5,650 nucleotides of DNA. Origin: Phycisphaerales bacterium (GTDB taxonomy: Bacteria > Planctomycetota > Phycisphaerae > Tepidisphaerales > Tepidisphaeraceae). The notes under the pieces are model-generated. The model had not been told where the DNA came from, made no database searches, and was given only the letters and a program-made list of their open reading frames with translations. Made by a program: the position numbers and the translations under genes. This document shows positions 1 through 5,650 of this stretch, piece after piece. The first letter of the stretch is position 1. Each line of letters starts with the position of its first letter. The stretch covers positions 1-5,650 of the forward strand of contig JAQGHK010000635.1 in assembly GCA_028288875.1 (NCBI GenBank), written 5' to 3'.

Positions 1-1040
1 TGCCGGGACAGCGACCGCACCGGCTGCACCGCCTGAACGACTTCATCAAACGGCATGTCCTGATGGGCGAAAGCGTCGATCGTAAATGCACGGGCTCGCG
101 CGATCAGTTCGCGGAAGCTTGGCGTGCCGGAGAGATTGACGCGCAGTGCGATCGTATTGACGAAGAAGCCGATCTGATCACCCAGTTCGCGCTCCGACCG
201 CCCCGCCACAGGGCTGCCGATGACCACGTCCGCACCGCATCCTTCCTTCGATAACAGCGCGGCCAGGCCGGCTTGCAGCACCATGAACAGGCTTGCGCCC
301 GCGCTGCGTCCGAGGGCCAAGAGCTGCGCGTGCAGATCAGGAGCAATTCGAACCGGTGCGTTTGCACCGCGATAGCGCGCAACGTCCGGTCGAGGGAAGT
401 CCGGCTCGATGGTGCTTTGAAGCGGCGCTCCCGCCAACGCTGATTGCCAAAATCGCAGTTGCTGATTGGCCACGCTGGAGCGGTCTTTCGCGTCGCCCAG
501 CAAATCGCGTTGCCAGAGGGTGTAGTCGGCGTATTGGATGGCGAGTTCAGCAAGTGCCGGCGGCCTGCCGTGGCAACGGGCGGCATAGGCCTGCGACAGG
601 TCTGCCCAGAACGGCCGCAGAGACCAGCCATCACCTGCAATGTGATGCAGAACGATCAGCAATACATGATGGCGCGGCGATAGCCGAAGCAGGCGCGACC
701 GCAACGGCTGCTCGGAGGAAAGATCGATCGCCACGTTCGCATGTTCGGTGAGCGTGGCCGCCAGGTTCGCTTCGTCACAGTGTTCAATCGCCAGCCGCGG
801 CCCGGCGACCTCGGGCGACAGAATGTGCTGGTACGGCACGCCCGCGGCATCGGGAAAGATCGTCCGCAGACTTTCGTGCCGCGCGACGACGTCCCGCAGG
901 GCCGCCTCCAGTGCGGCCGCGTGGACCTCGCCCTCCAGCCGGTGGGCGAGGACGATGTTGTACGTCGCGCTCGGCCCGTTCAGTTGCTGCAGAAACCAGA
1001 GTCGCCGCTGCGTTGAAGACAACGGCAATCGATCCGGGCG
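1..1040 (-). other. Condensation (C) domain, LCL-like, cut at window edge
   Basis: Forms the peptide bond between the formyl-aminoacyl unit of module 1 and the amino acid of module 2. Motifs in order: C1 LSSTQRRLWFL (residue 1154), C2 RHESLRT (1201), C3 HHIAGDGW with the catalytic second His1280 and Asp1284, C4 YADYTLW (1317), C5 IGSPVAGR (1421) plus GFFVNT (1438), and C6 HQDMPFD (1473). Only C7 and the following module lie outside the window. The C1/C2 wording fits an LCL type, which joins two L residues and agrees with the absence of an epimerase upstream. The catalytic motif is intact, so chain elongation is expected. Confidence 0.93.
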
Positions 1041-4000
1041 GTCCCGTCGAACCAGTGTTGGGCGAGGCCGACTGGCGCCCGTCAAATGCGGGGCCAGCCG
1101 AGCGACCGACGGGTGTTCGAACAGCGTCCGCACCGCCAGGTCGACGTTCAGCACATCCCGCACCCGCGCTGCAAACTGAATGGCCAGAAGCGAATGGCCG
1201 CCGATTTCAAAGAAGTCGTCCTCGCGATCGACAGATGCCAGCCCCAGCGTTTCTGCCATTAATTCGCAAAGGCGCGATTCCGTCGGCGTAGCACCAGCCT
1301 TTACGCCCGTCGCTTGCCGCTGAGGATCGGGTAGCGCGCGGACATCCAGCTTTCCGGTCGGACTCAGTGGCAACGCGCTTAGCCCGACCCAAGCCGCCGG
1401 CAACATATATTCCGGCAGTCGTTCAGCAATGAATCGCCGGACTTCCACTGAATCGACCGATGCCGGGACGATGTACGCCACCAATCGATGCCCCGCCGGT
1501 CCGTCGTCGCGGGGCATCACCGCGCAGCCGGTCACAGCCGGATGGGCATTGATCGCGGCTTCGATCTCGCCAGGTTCAATGCGGAAGCCCCGGATCTTCA
1601 CCTGCCGGTCCACCCGGCCGACGAAATGCAGCCGGCCTTCGGAATCCCACCGGGCCAAGTCACCGGTGCGATACATGAGTCCACCCGGATGCTCGGCAAA
1701 CGGGTCGGCGATGAAGCGATCGGCAGTCAGCTCGGGGCGATTCAGGTAGCCGATCGCCAGCCCGGCACCGGCCACGTACAACTCGCCCGTGATGCCGACG
1801 GGCATCGGCCGATGCGCGCTATCCAGCACATAAGCCCGCGAATGCGCGATCGGCCGACCGATCGGTACGGCGAGTGACGCGTCCACGTCGGCGGGCACGT
1901 CGTAGATCGTGCTGAACGTGGTGTTCTCGGTCGGGCCGTAGGCATTGGTTAGACGGCAGTGGGGGTAAGCCGCTTTCAGCCGTTTGGCGTGGGCCGGGGA
2001 GATGGCCTCGCCGCCGGTCAGTACGTGGCGCACCGTCGCGAAGGTTTGCAACGCCTGCTCGACGACTTGGTTGAACAATGCCGTCGTGAGAAACAGCGTA
2101 TCAACGCCATGCCGGGCGATGGTTGCCTGAATATCCTGCGGCGTGACCGGCCCCGGTGGTAACAACGCCAGCGTGTGACCGTTGAGCAGTGCACCCCATA
2201 TCTCGTAGGTTGCCGCGTCGAAACTGAGTGATGCCGCCTGCAGCACGCAGGACGATCGGTCTGAATGGATGACATCGGGATCACGAATGAGGCGCACGAT
2301 GCCACGATGCGGCACGAGTACGCCTTTGGGTACGCCCGTCGATCCTGACGTGTAATTCACGTAGGCCGGATCGCCTGCCTTCAGGGCGACGTGTGGATTT
2401 CCCTGCGTGCGCGGCCGGCCAGCGTTCACATCCGCAATGACGACATGGTCGACGGAAGCTGCGAACAACGCTTGGTTTTCGGTTGTCGTAATTACGTGCT
2501 TCAGCCCCGTGTCCTGAAGGACGTGATTGAGCCGCGTCGGCTGAATATCGGCCGAGATCGGGACGTACGCCCCGCCGGCTTTCAGGCAGCCCACAACGGC
2601 GACGATCATCTCGAGCGATCTCGGCACGCAGACGCCCACCAATGCGCCCGGCCGAACCTCCGCCGCGATCAGTTGGTGGGCCACCTCGTTCGCAGAATCG
2701 TTCAGCTCTGCGTAAGTCAACGAACGATCGTTGATCACGACCGCGATGCGCTCGGGCGTCTTAGGAACCTGCTCCTCGAACAGCTCGGGCACGGTGATTG
2801 TCGGAAGTTCCCCTGAAGACCTGGCATTGAAACCTAGGACGGTTTGTCGCTCAGCCGGCGTGAGGAAATCGAGTTCGCCAATGGGCGAATCGAAAGAGGC
2901 CATGAGGGTGTCGCGCGTTGCCAGCACTTGGCTCGCGATCACCTTCAGGTCGTCGGAAGAATGGGCGCGCCAGTGCTCAGCCGGCGTCGATTCCAGGCGC
3001 AGCACGCGGCCGCCCGACATGATGCGGACTAGCAATTGCGCGCGGCCGTTCTGATCCGGGCGTTCCCTGTCACCGACATGCACGGCAATTGGCAGATCGT
3101 CGCCGGAGGTCGCGAGCTTGTATCGCAGCGGCAGATCTCGAGGGTAGACGCCGCGCGATTCGATCCGTGAGCAAATTATCGCCACTTCGCCCGCGATGTC
3201 CCGGCCTTTTTGGGCAGGTGGAACGGCAATGGTCAGGGGCAAGTCCGAGCGAATGAACTCCTCGGCACCGGCGGCGCGCTCATCCATGCCATCAGTCGAA
3301 TAGCGAACGCTGATGGTCGTGTCCTCAGCGGATCGGGCGAGCCAGACGAGGACCGCTAGCCGGAGCATTTCGAGCCCCGCCGCCCCATCGGACCGCGTTT
3401 CCAGTTCAAACTGCGTCCGTGTCGCCGAAGCGGTTCCGGTGAATGGAGATGCCGTTTGAACCGCAGCCGTGATCGCCGTCGCGCAGAACGGCTCGTGTCG
3501 CCATGCCTCCCGGCACAGACGGGCCACTCGACAGGTTTCAGCGGCTTCAGGATTTGGAAGCCGCTCGCCGGCTTTTATGCCGAGCGCATGCAGCACATCT
3601 GGTGTGGCGAATGCCTCGCCCGCGAGTGTGGCGACACGGGAAATCCGCGCGTTGTTCGTTCCGGTTGCGATGACCAGCGCACCTGAATCGTCGGCGATCA
3701 CCGTTCCGGGCAACTGGCCCGACGCCTGGCCCAAAATTTCGACGTCCGTCGGCACAAAAAATCCGTTGGCCAAATTGATTTTCGGCAAGCCGAAATCGTT
3801 GGTCACGATCGGGCCGAGCGTATGGGCGCGGATGACGCGGTCGATCCTTTCGGCGGAATCAGTCCATCGCACCACCCCGCCGTCCACATCTTTCTGGGCG
3901 GCCGCGAAGTACGTTCGGTTCGCAGCGGTCTGCGGCATCACCCGGGCGGTTCCTGCGACCAGCTCTCCCAGCAATTCGCCGAAGCTGGCCATGGCCGCCT

Positions 4001-4481
4001 CGTGGCAGCGAAGGTTCAGGTCGAACGCGGTGTCGCGCGGCAGAATGGGCACGGCCACTTGCTTCAGCAGACCACCGGCATCGGGCTTGGCCGCCATGAC
4101 GTGCCACGTGACACCGTGGACGGTTTCGCCATTGAGAATCGCCCAGGACGTCGCGTGAACCCCCGCGTACCGGGGGAGTGGTCCGTCGTGATAGTTGATC
4201 GCCATCCGCGTCGGCCACGCTAGGACCTCGGCGCTCAGCAGCACCGGGTTGATTACGCTGAACAAAAAGTCGATCGCCGCACCGGCCATGGCCGCTTTTG
4301 CTTCGGTGCAGCTGTCAAAAACGGGAATGACATGCGCAGTGGCCCAGGCGAGGACCGCGGCCTGCTTCGACACCACGACAGTGATTCGCCCCCCTGCCGC
4401 AGCAATGAGTTCGCCGCACTCAATCGTCAGAGCGGCCTCGCCGGCCAGGCAGCAGTCGAAACTAGGCGGTTGATGCCCCAG
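1..4481 (-). CDS. NRPS initiation subunit: formyltransferase, half-C, A, PCP, C (C-terminus beyond window)
   Basis: Large multidomain nonribosomal peptide synthetase, cytoplasmic, expected to start a peptide with an N-formylated amino acid. The frame is open without a stop from 4565 to the left edge, giving about 1,493 residues when counted from the CTG at 4479-4481. Domain order: formyltransferase (about 7-310), condensation-like half domain (311-562), adenylation (563-1055), carrier protein (about 1064-1133), condensation (1148 to the edge). All catalytic motifs seen are intact. The layout resembles LgrA of linear gramicidin synthesis, with an extra spacer. The start is uncertain: no in-frame ATG, GTG or TTG exists between the upstream stop (4566-4568) and GTG at 4376, which would remove the first strand of the formyltransferase fold. 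CTG at 4481 was chosen because it lies six residues before the point where homology seems to begin. The substrate of module 2 is not visible. Identity as an NRPS is certain; only the start and product are open. Confidence 0.93.
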   Translation of the reverse strand, partial: MGHQPPSFDCCLAGEAALTIECGELIAAAGGRITVVVSKQAAVLAWATAHVIPVFDSCTEAKAAMAGAAIDFLFSVINPVLLSAEVLAWPTRMAINYHDGPLPRYAGVHATSWAILNGETVHGVTWHVMAAKPDAGGLLKQVAVPILPRDTAFDLNLRCHEAAMASFGELLGELVAGTARVMPQTAANRTYFAAAQKDVDGGVVRWTDSAERIDRVIRAHTLGPIVTNDFGLPKINLANGFFVPTDVEILGQASGQLPGTVIADDSGALVIATGTNNARISRVATLAGEAFATPDVLHALGIKAGERLPNPEAAETCRVARLCREAWRHEPFCATAITAAVQTASPFTGTASATRTQFELETRSDGAAGLEMLRLAVLVWLARSAEDTTISVRYSTDGMDERAAGAEEFIRSDLPLTIAVPPAQKGRDIAGEVAIICSRIESRGVYPRDLPLRYKLATSGDDLPIAVHVGDRERPDQNGRAQLLVRIMSGGRVLRLESTPAEHWRAHSSDDLKVIASQVLATRDTLMASFDSPIGELDFLTPAERQTVLGFNARSSGELPTITVPELFEEQVPKTPERIAVVINDRSLTYAELNDSANEVAHQLIAAEVRPGALVGVCVPRSLEMIVAVVGCLKAGGAYVPISADIQPTRLNHVLQDTGLKHVITTTENQALFAASVDHVVIADVNAGRPRTQGNPHVALKAGDPAYVNYTSGSTGVPKGVLVPHRGIVRLIRDPDVIHSDRSSCVLQAASLSFDAATYEIWGALLNGHTLALLPPGPVTPQDIQATIARHGVDTLFLTTALFNQVVEQALQTFATVRHVLTGGEAISPAHAKRLKAAYPHCRLTNAYGPTENTTFSTIYDVPADVDASLAVPIGRPIAHSRAYVLDSAHRPMPVGITGELYVAGAGLAIGYLNRPELTADRFIADPFAEHPGGLMYRTGDLARWDSEGRLHFVGRVDRQVKIRGFRIEPGEIEAAINAHPAVTGCAVMPRDDGPAGHRLVAYIVPASVDSVEVRRFIAERLPEYMLPAAWVGLSALPLSPTGKLDVRALPDPQRQATGVKAGATPTESRLCELMAETLGLASVDREDDFFEIGGHSLLAIQFAARVRDVLNVDLAVRTLFEHPSVARLAPHLTGASRPRPTLVRRDRPDRLPLSSTQRRLWFLQQLNGPSATYNIVLAHRLEGEVHAAALEAALRDVVARHESLRTIFPDAAGVPYQHILSPEVAGPRLAIEHCDEANLAATLTEHANVAIDLSSEQPLRSRLLRLSPRHHVLLIVLHHIAGDGWSLRPFWADLSQAYAARCHGRPPALAELAIQYADYTLWQRDLLGDAKDRSSVANQQLRFWQSALAGAPLQSTIEPDFPRPDVARYRGANAPVRIAPDLHAQLLALGRSAGASLFMVLQAGLAALLSKEGCGADVVIGSPVAGRSERELGDQIGFFVNTIALRVNLSGTPSFRELIARARAFTIDAFAHQDMPFDEVVQAVQPVRSLSR
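1083..1292 (-). other. Peptidyl carrier protein (PCP/T) domain
   Basis: Carries the amino acid as a thioester on a phosphopantetheine arm. The motif DDFFEIGGHSLLAIQ holds the attachment Ser1097 (codon at 1191-1193), and it closes with the typical LFEHPSVARLAPHL helix. GGHS rather than GGDS is the form usual for carriers that do not feed an epimerase domain, which agrees with the C domain following directly and suggests that the first residue stays L. Confidence 0.95.
1317..2795 (-). other. Adenylation (A) domain, signature DAYFLGATFK
   Basis: Activates the first amino acid as its aminoacyl-AMP and loads it on the carrier domain. All core motifs are readable: A1 LTYAEL (residue 588), A2 LKAGGAYVPIS, A3 YTSGSTGVPKG (710), A4 FDAATYEIW, A5 NAYGPTEN, A6 GELYVAGAGLAIGYL (899), A7 YRTGDLARW (937), A8 GRVDRQVKIRGFRIEPGE (955), A9 LPEYMLP and A10 PLSPTGKLD with the catalytic Lys1044. 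Aligning by eye to GrsA positions 235 to 517 gives D755 A756 Y759 F797 L821 G823 A847 T855 F856 K1044. The Asp for the substrate amine and the closing Lys mean an ordinary alpha-amino acid; the rest of the pocket resembles Val/Ile/Leu-type signatures. The exact substrate is not determined. Confidence 0.95.
2796..3551 (-). other. Condensation-like half domain between F and A
   Basis: About 250 residues with no HHxxxDG motif. The stretch LEMLRLAVLVWLARS followed by SDLPLTIAVP resembles the start of the C-terminal lobe of a condensation domain, and it ends with FDSPIGELDFLTPAERQTVLGFN, the typical linker between a C domain and an A domain. It therefore looks like a condensation domain that lacks its N-terminal catalytic lobe. 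It is probably structural, forming the platform on which the A domain sits and linking it to F. The C-like assignment rests on pattern recognition of weakly conserved sequence; the linker to the A domain is clear. Confidence 0.6.
3552..4463 (-). other. Formyltransferase (F) domain, N- and C-terminal subdomains
   Basis: N10-formyl-tetrahydrofolate-dependent formyltransferase domain, expected to formylate the amine of the aminoacyl group on the adjoining carrier protein. A Rossmann-like N-terminus (from CCLAGEAALTIECGELI) leads to the active-site stretch NYHDGPLPRYAG with Asn96 and His98, then HVM..KPDAGG with Asp134. The Asn-to-Asp spacing of 38 equals that of E. coli GAR transformylase (N106, H108, D144), so the catalytic triad looks complete. 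Residues 206-310, starting at RWTDSAERIDRVIRA, match the position and style of the C-terminal (OB-fold) domain of methionyl-tRNA formyltransferase; the short F domain of LgrA is cut down here, so this is a longer form. A stand-alone methionyl-tRNA formyltransferase is ruled out because the frame continues into an NRPS. Confidence 0.9.
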
Positions 4482-4794
4482 AACGCCCCCGTTTGATTTC
4501 GCCTCTGCCGAGAAGCGCCTATCCGTCTCTATCGTTACTTTCCGGCAATAAGATGCAATGGAACTCTACCAATCTAAGCTGATTCTTGAGCCAGCTTGTC
4601 AGACATTGGCCGGTCGGGCGGTCCGTGCGCATGCAACCCCCAACCAGCGCCTGTATCGCCGTTATTACAGGACCACTTGCACAAGGACACCGTCGCCGGG
4701 AACATCGAGGCAGCCAAACGCCAAGCCGGCTGAGCAGAGGCCTGAGCCGCAGACGCGCGATCTAGGCGGCACGGCCGACCCGGTTGAGTTCCCG
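4482..4794. other. Divergent intergenic region between NRPS and GAF/HD-GYP genes
   Basis: This stretch of about 310 bp separates the two divergent 5' ends and should carry the promoters of both, but no convincing -35/-10 pair or strong Shine-Dalgarno site is visible for either. A plus-strand frame in line with the GAF gene is open from ATG 4558, but its codons lack the G/C preference at third positions seen downstream, so it was not taken as coding. Two weak items lie inside: a 6-bp inverted repeat at 4576-4597, and a short coding-like tail ending in TGA at 4731-4733. No RNA gene or terminator was recognised. Confidence 0.6.
4576..4597. repeat. Short inverted repeat AAGCTG-N10-CAGCTT, possible operator
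   Basis: Perfect 6-bp arms separated by 10 bases, lying upstream of the NRPS start in the divergent gap. A dimeric regulator could bind such a site, but arms of this length also occur by chance, and no regulator gene is visible that would be expected to bind it. Confidence 0.2.
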
Positions 4795-5650
4795 ATGCAT
4801 TTATCACCAAGCTCTCAGCCCAGCGAGGATGGATTCCCGCCCGACCGCCTCCGCCGGGTGGTTCACGCGCTGCGCGAGATGAGTGCCGAGCCCGACCCCG
4901 TCCTCGTCACGCAGGCGTTCCGCCGTAACACGCAAGGCCTGTTCCCATTCGACCGCGGCATCTCCCTCAGCCGTCGCGGACTGGAACGTCCCTTCTATCG
5001 CATTACTCGCACGGACGCCGGCTCAGACCAGTTGGACGTCTGGCGGTCGCCGGGCGTCGCCCCCGTTCTGGAAGGCGGCCTGCTCGGCGAATTGATCTGG
5101 GCGGGCGAGCCGCAACTCATTTTCAATCTGGAAGTTGCCGCGGATGACCCTGCCCGCGAACATCTCGCCGGCATGGGGTGTCTCGCGGCCATGCCGCATT
5201 TCGACGACGGCGAAGCACTCAACATGGTCGTCAATCTCTGGAACGATCCAATCGCGTTCGATCCTGATCGTTTCCCGGAGCTCGCGCTGATCAGCGGCTT
5301 ATTCGGCCGGGCGATCAAGGGTCTGGTCGTCGCAAGGACGCTGCGAGAGACGCAGGACTCGCTGGCGACGCAGCACAAGATCATGACCGATCTCACGGAC
5401 GTGGTGATCGAGCAGGCGACGCAATTGAAGCGCCACGCCGACGACCTCGAGCGCCGCGTGGCCGAACGGACAGCTGACCTCGACGCCGCCAACGCCGACG
5501 CCATCTTCATGCTGGCGCTGGCCAGTGAGCAGAAAGACCACGCGACCGGCGATCACATTCGACGCGTCGAATCGCTGACGGCCAGACTTGCCAGGCGTCT
5601 TGGGTTTAATGACGCTGCCGCCGCGGCAATGGGCCGTGCAGCGATTTTGC
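4795..5650 (+). CDS. GAF-like sensor, coiled coil, HD-GYP signalling protein (5' part)
   Basis: Probable cytoplasmic signalling protein; 285 residues are visible and the frame is open at the right edge. Residues 17-180 form a GAF-like sensor (SRRGLERPFYRIT, LEGGLLGELIWAGEP at 92-106, LAGMGCLAAMPHF, GEALNMVVNLW, RFPELALISGLFGRA). Residues 183-234 are a charged helix likely to be a coiled coil (LKRHADDLERRVAERTADL). From about 235 the start of an HD-GYP domain is seen: DAIFMLALASEQKDHATGDH with H254xxRV258, then LARRLGF; the HD pair and the GYP motif fall just past the edge, so cyclic-di-GMP phosphodiesterase activity cannot be judged. No signal peptide or membrane segment is seen. ATG 4795 was chosen because it keeps the first helix (DRLRRVHALREM) and coding-like codon use begins about there; ATG 4558 and 4879 are alternatives. 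The ligand is unknown. A plain HD hydrolase output remains possible. Confidence 0.85.
   Translation, partial: MHLSPSSQPSEDGFPPDRLRRVVHALREMSAEPDPVLVTQAFRRNTQGLFPFDRGISLSRRGLERPFYRITRTDAGSDQLDVWRSPGVAPVLEGGLLGELIWAGEPQLIFNLEVAADDPAREHLAGMGCLAAMPHFDDGEALNMVVNLWNDPIAFDPDRFPELALISGLFGRAIKGLVVARTLRETQDSLATQHKIMTDLTDVVIEQATQLKRHADDLERRVAERTADLDAANADAIFMLALASEQKDHATGDHIRRVESLTARLARRLGFNDAAAAAMGRAAIL

Noticed and set aside
104..640. Minus-strand frame of 178 codons.
   Set aside because: It is another frame of the same strand inside the condensation domain, whose motifs are all in the main frame.
3469..4158. Plus-strand open frame of 229 codons and several others opposite the NRPS (for example 293-751, 748-1179, 1488-1877, 2391-2816).
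   Set aside because: They lie antisense to a frame that carries every NRPS motif in order, and their products are rich in Arg/Ser/Ala without recognisable domains; they arise from high GC in the opposite strand.
4371..4376. GTG codons at 4376 and 4373 as NRPS start.
   Set aside because: They would delete the first strand and helix of the formyltransferase nucleotide-binding-like fold, although sequence matching that fold continues upstream in frame.
4588..4608. A CTGACA-like -35 on the minus strand with TAGATT as -10.
   Set aside because: The spacer is 20 bases and the -10 matches only four of six positions, so it is no better than chance.
4558..4794. Upstream ATG at 4558 as the start of the GAF/HD-GYP gene.
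   Set aside because: The added 79 residues are Pro/Arg/Thr-rich, codon third positions are mixed, and the GAF fold does not need them.
4574..4810. Minus-strand frame of 78 codons just upstream of the NRPS.
   Set aside because: No recognisable domain, it overlaps the start of the plus-strand gene antisense, and it is in a different frame from the NRPS, so it does not supply the missing start.
4995..5510. Minus-strand frames of 171 and 85 codons (to 5556).
   Set aside because: Opposite strand of the GAF/HD-GYP gene, with low-complexity Ser/Arg-rich products.

Overview
The window (about 60% GC) holds two divergent, partial genes separated by a gap of roughly 310 bp. The minus strand, from about 4481 down to base 1, is one uninterrupted reading frame encoding the N-terminal 1,490 or so residues of a nonribosomal peptide synthetase (NRPS). 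The plus strand, from 4795 off the right edge, encodes the N-terminal 285 residues of a signalling protein made of a GAF-like sensor, a coiled coil and the start of an HD-GYP domain. Both genes are cut by the window, so neither has its natural C-terminus here.

The NRPS reads in the order formyltransferase (F), then a half-length condensation-like segment, then adenylation (A), peptidyl carrier (PCP/T) and condensation (C). F-A-T followed directly by C is the layout of an initiation module that N-formylates the first amino acid, as in linear gramicidin synthetase LgrA. The catalytic and binding motifs are intact: Asn/His/Asp of the formyltransferase, A1 to A10, the carrier Ser in GGHS, and HHxxxDG of the C domain. 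The ten-residue specificity signature reads DAYFLGATFK, which looks aliphatic/hydrophobic. The expected chemistry is: the A domain loads a hydrophobic amino acid onto the carrier, F formylates its amine from N10-formyl-tetrahydrofolate, and C passes the formyl-aminoacyl unit to the amino acid of module 2, which is encoded to the left of the window.

The organism is most likely a bacterium of the Planctomycetota. The main reason is that the N-terminal sensor of the plus-strand gene (RGLERPFYRIT, LEGGLLGELIWAGEP, GEALNMVVNL, LFGRA) resembles, from memory, a GAF variant common upstream of phosphatase and HD-GYP output domains in planctomycetes. This is recognition without a search and is moderately secure. 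The lack of clear Shine-Dalgarno sequences fits but proves nothing.

The most unusual points are the formylating initiation module with a remnant C-like spacer between F and A, the absence of any in-frame ATG, GTG or TTG ahead of the F domain, and a divergent cyclic-dinucleotide-type regulator next to a biosynthetic gene. No RNA genes, insertion sequences, CRISPR arrays or convincing terminators were seen.
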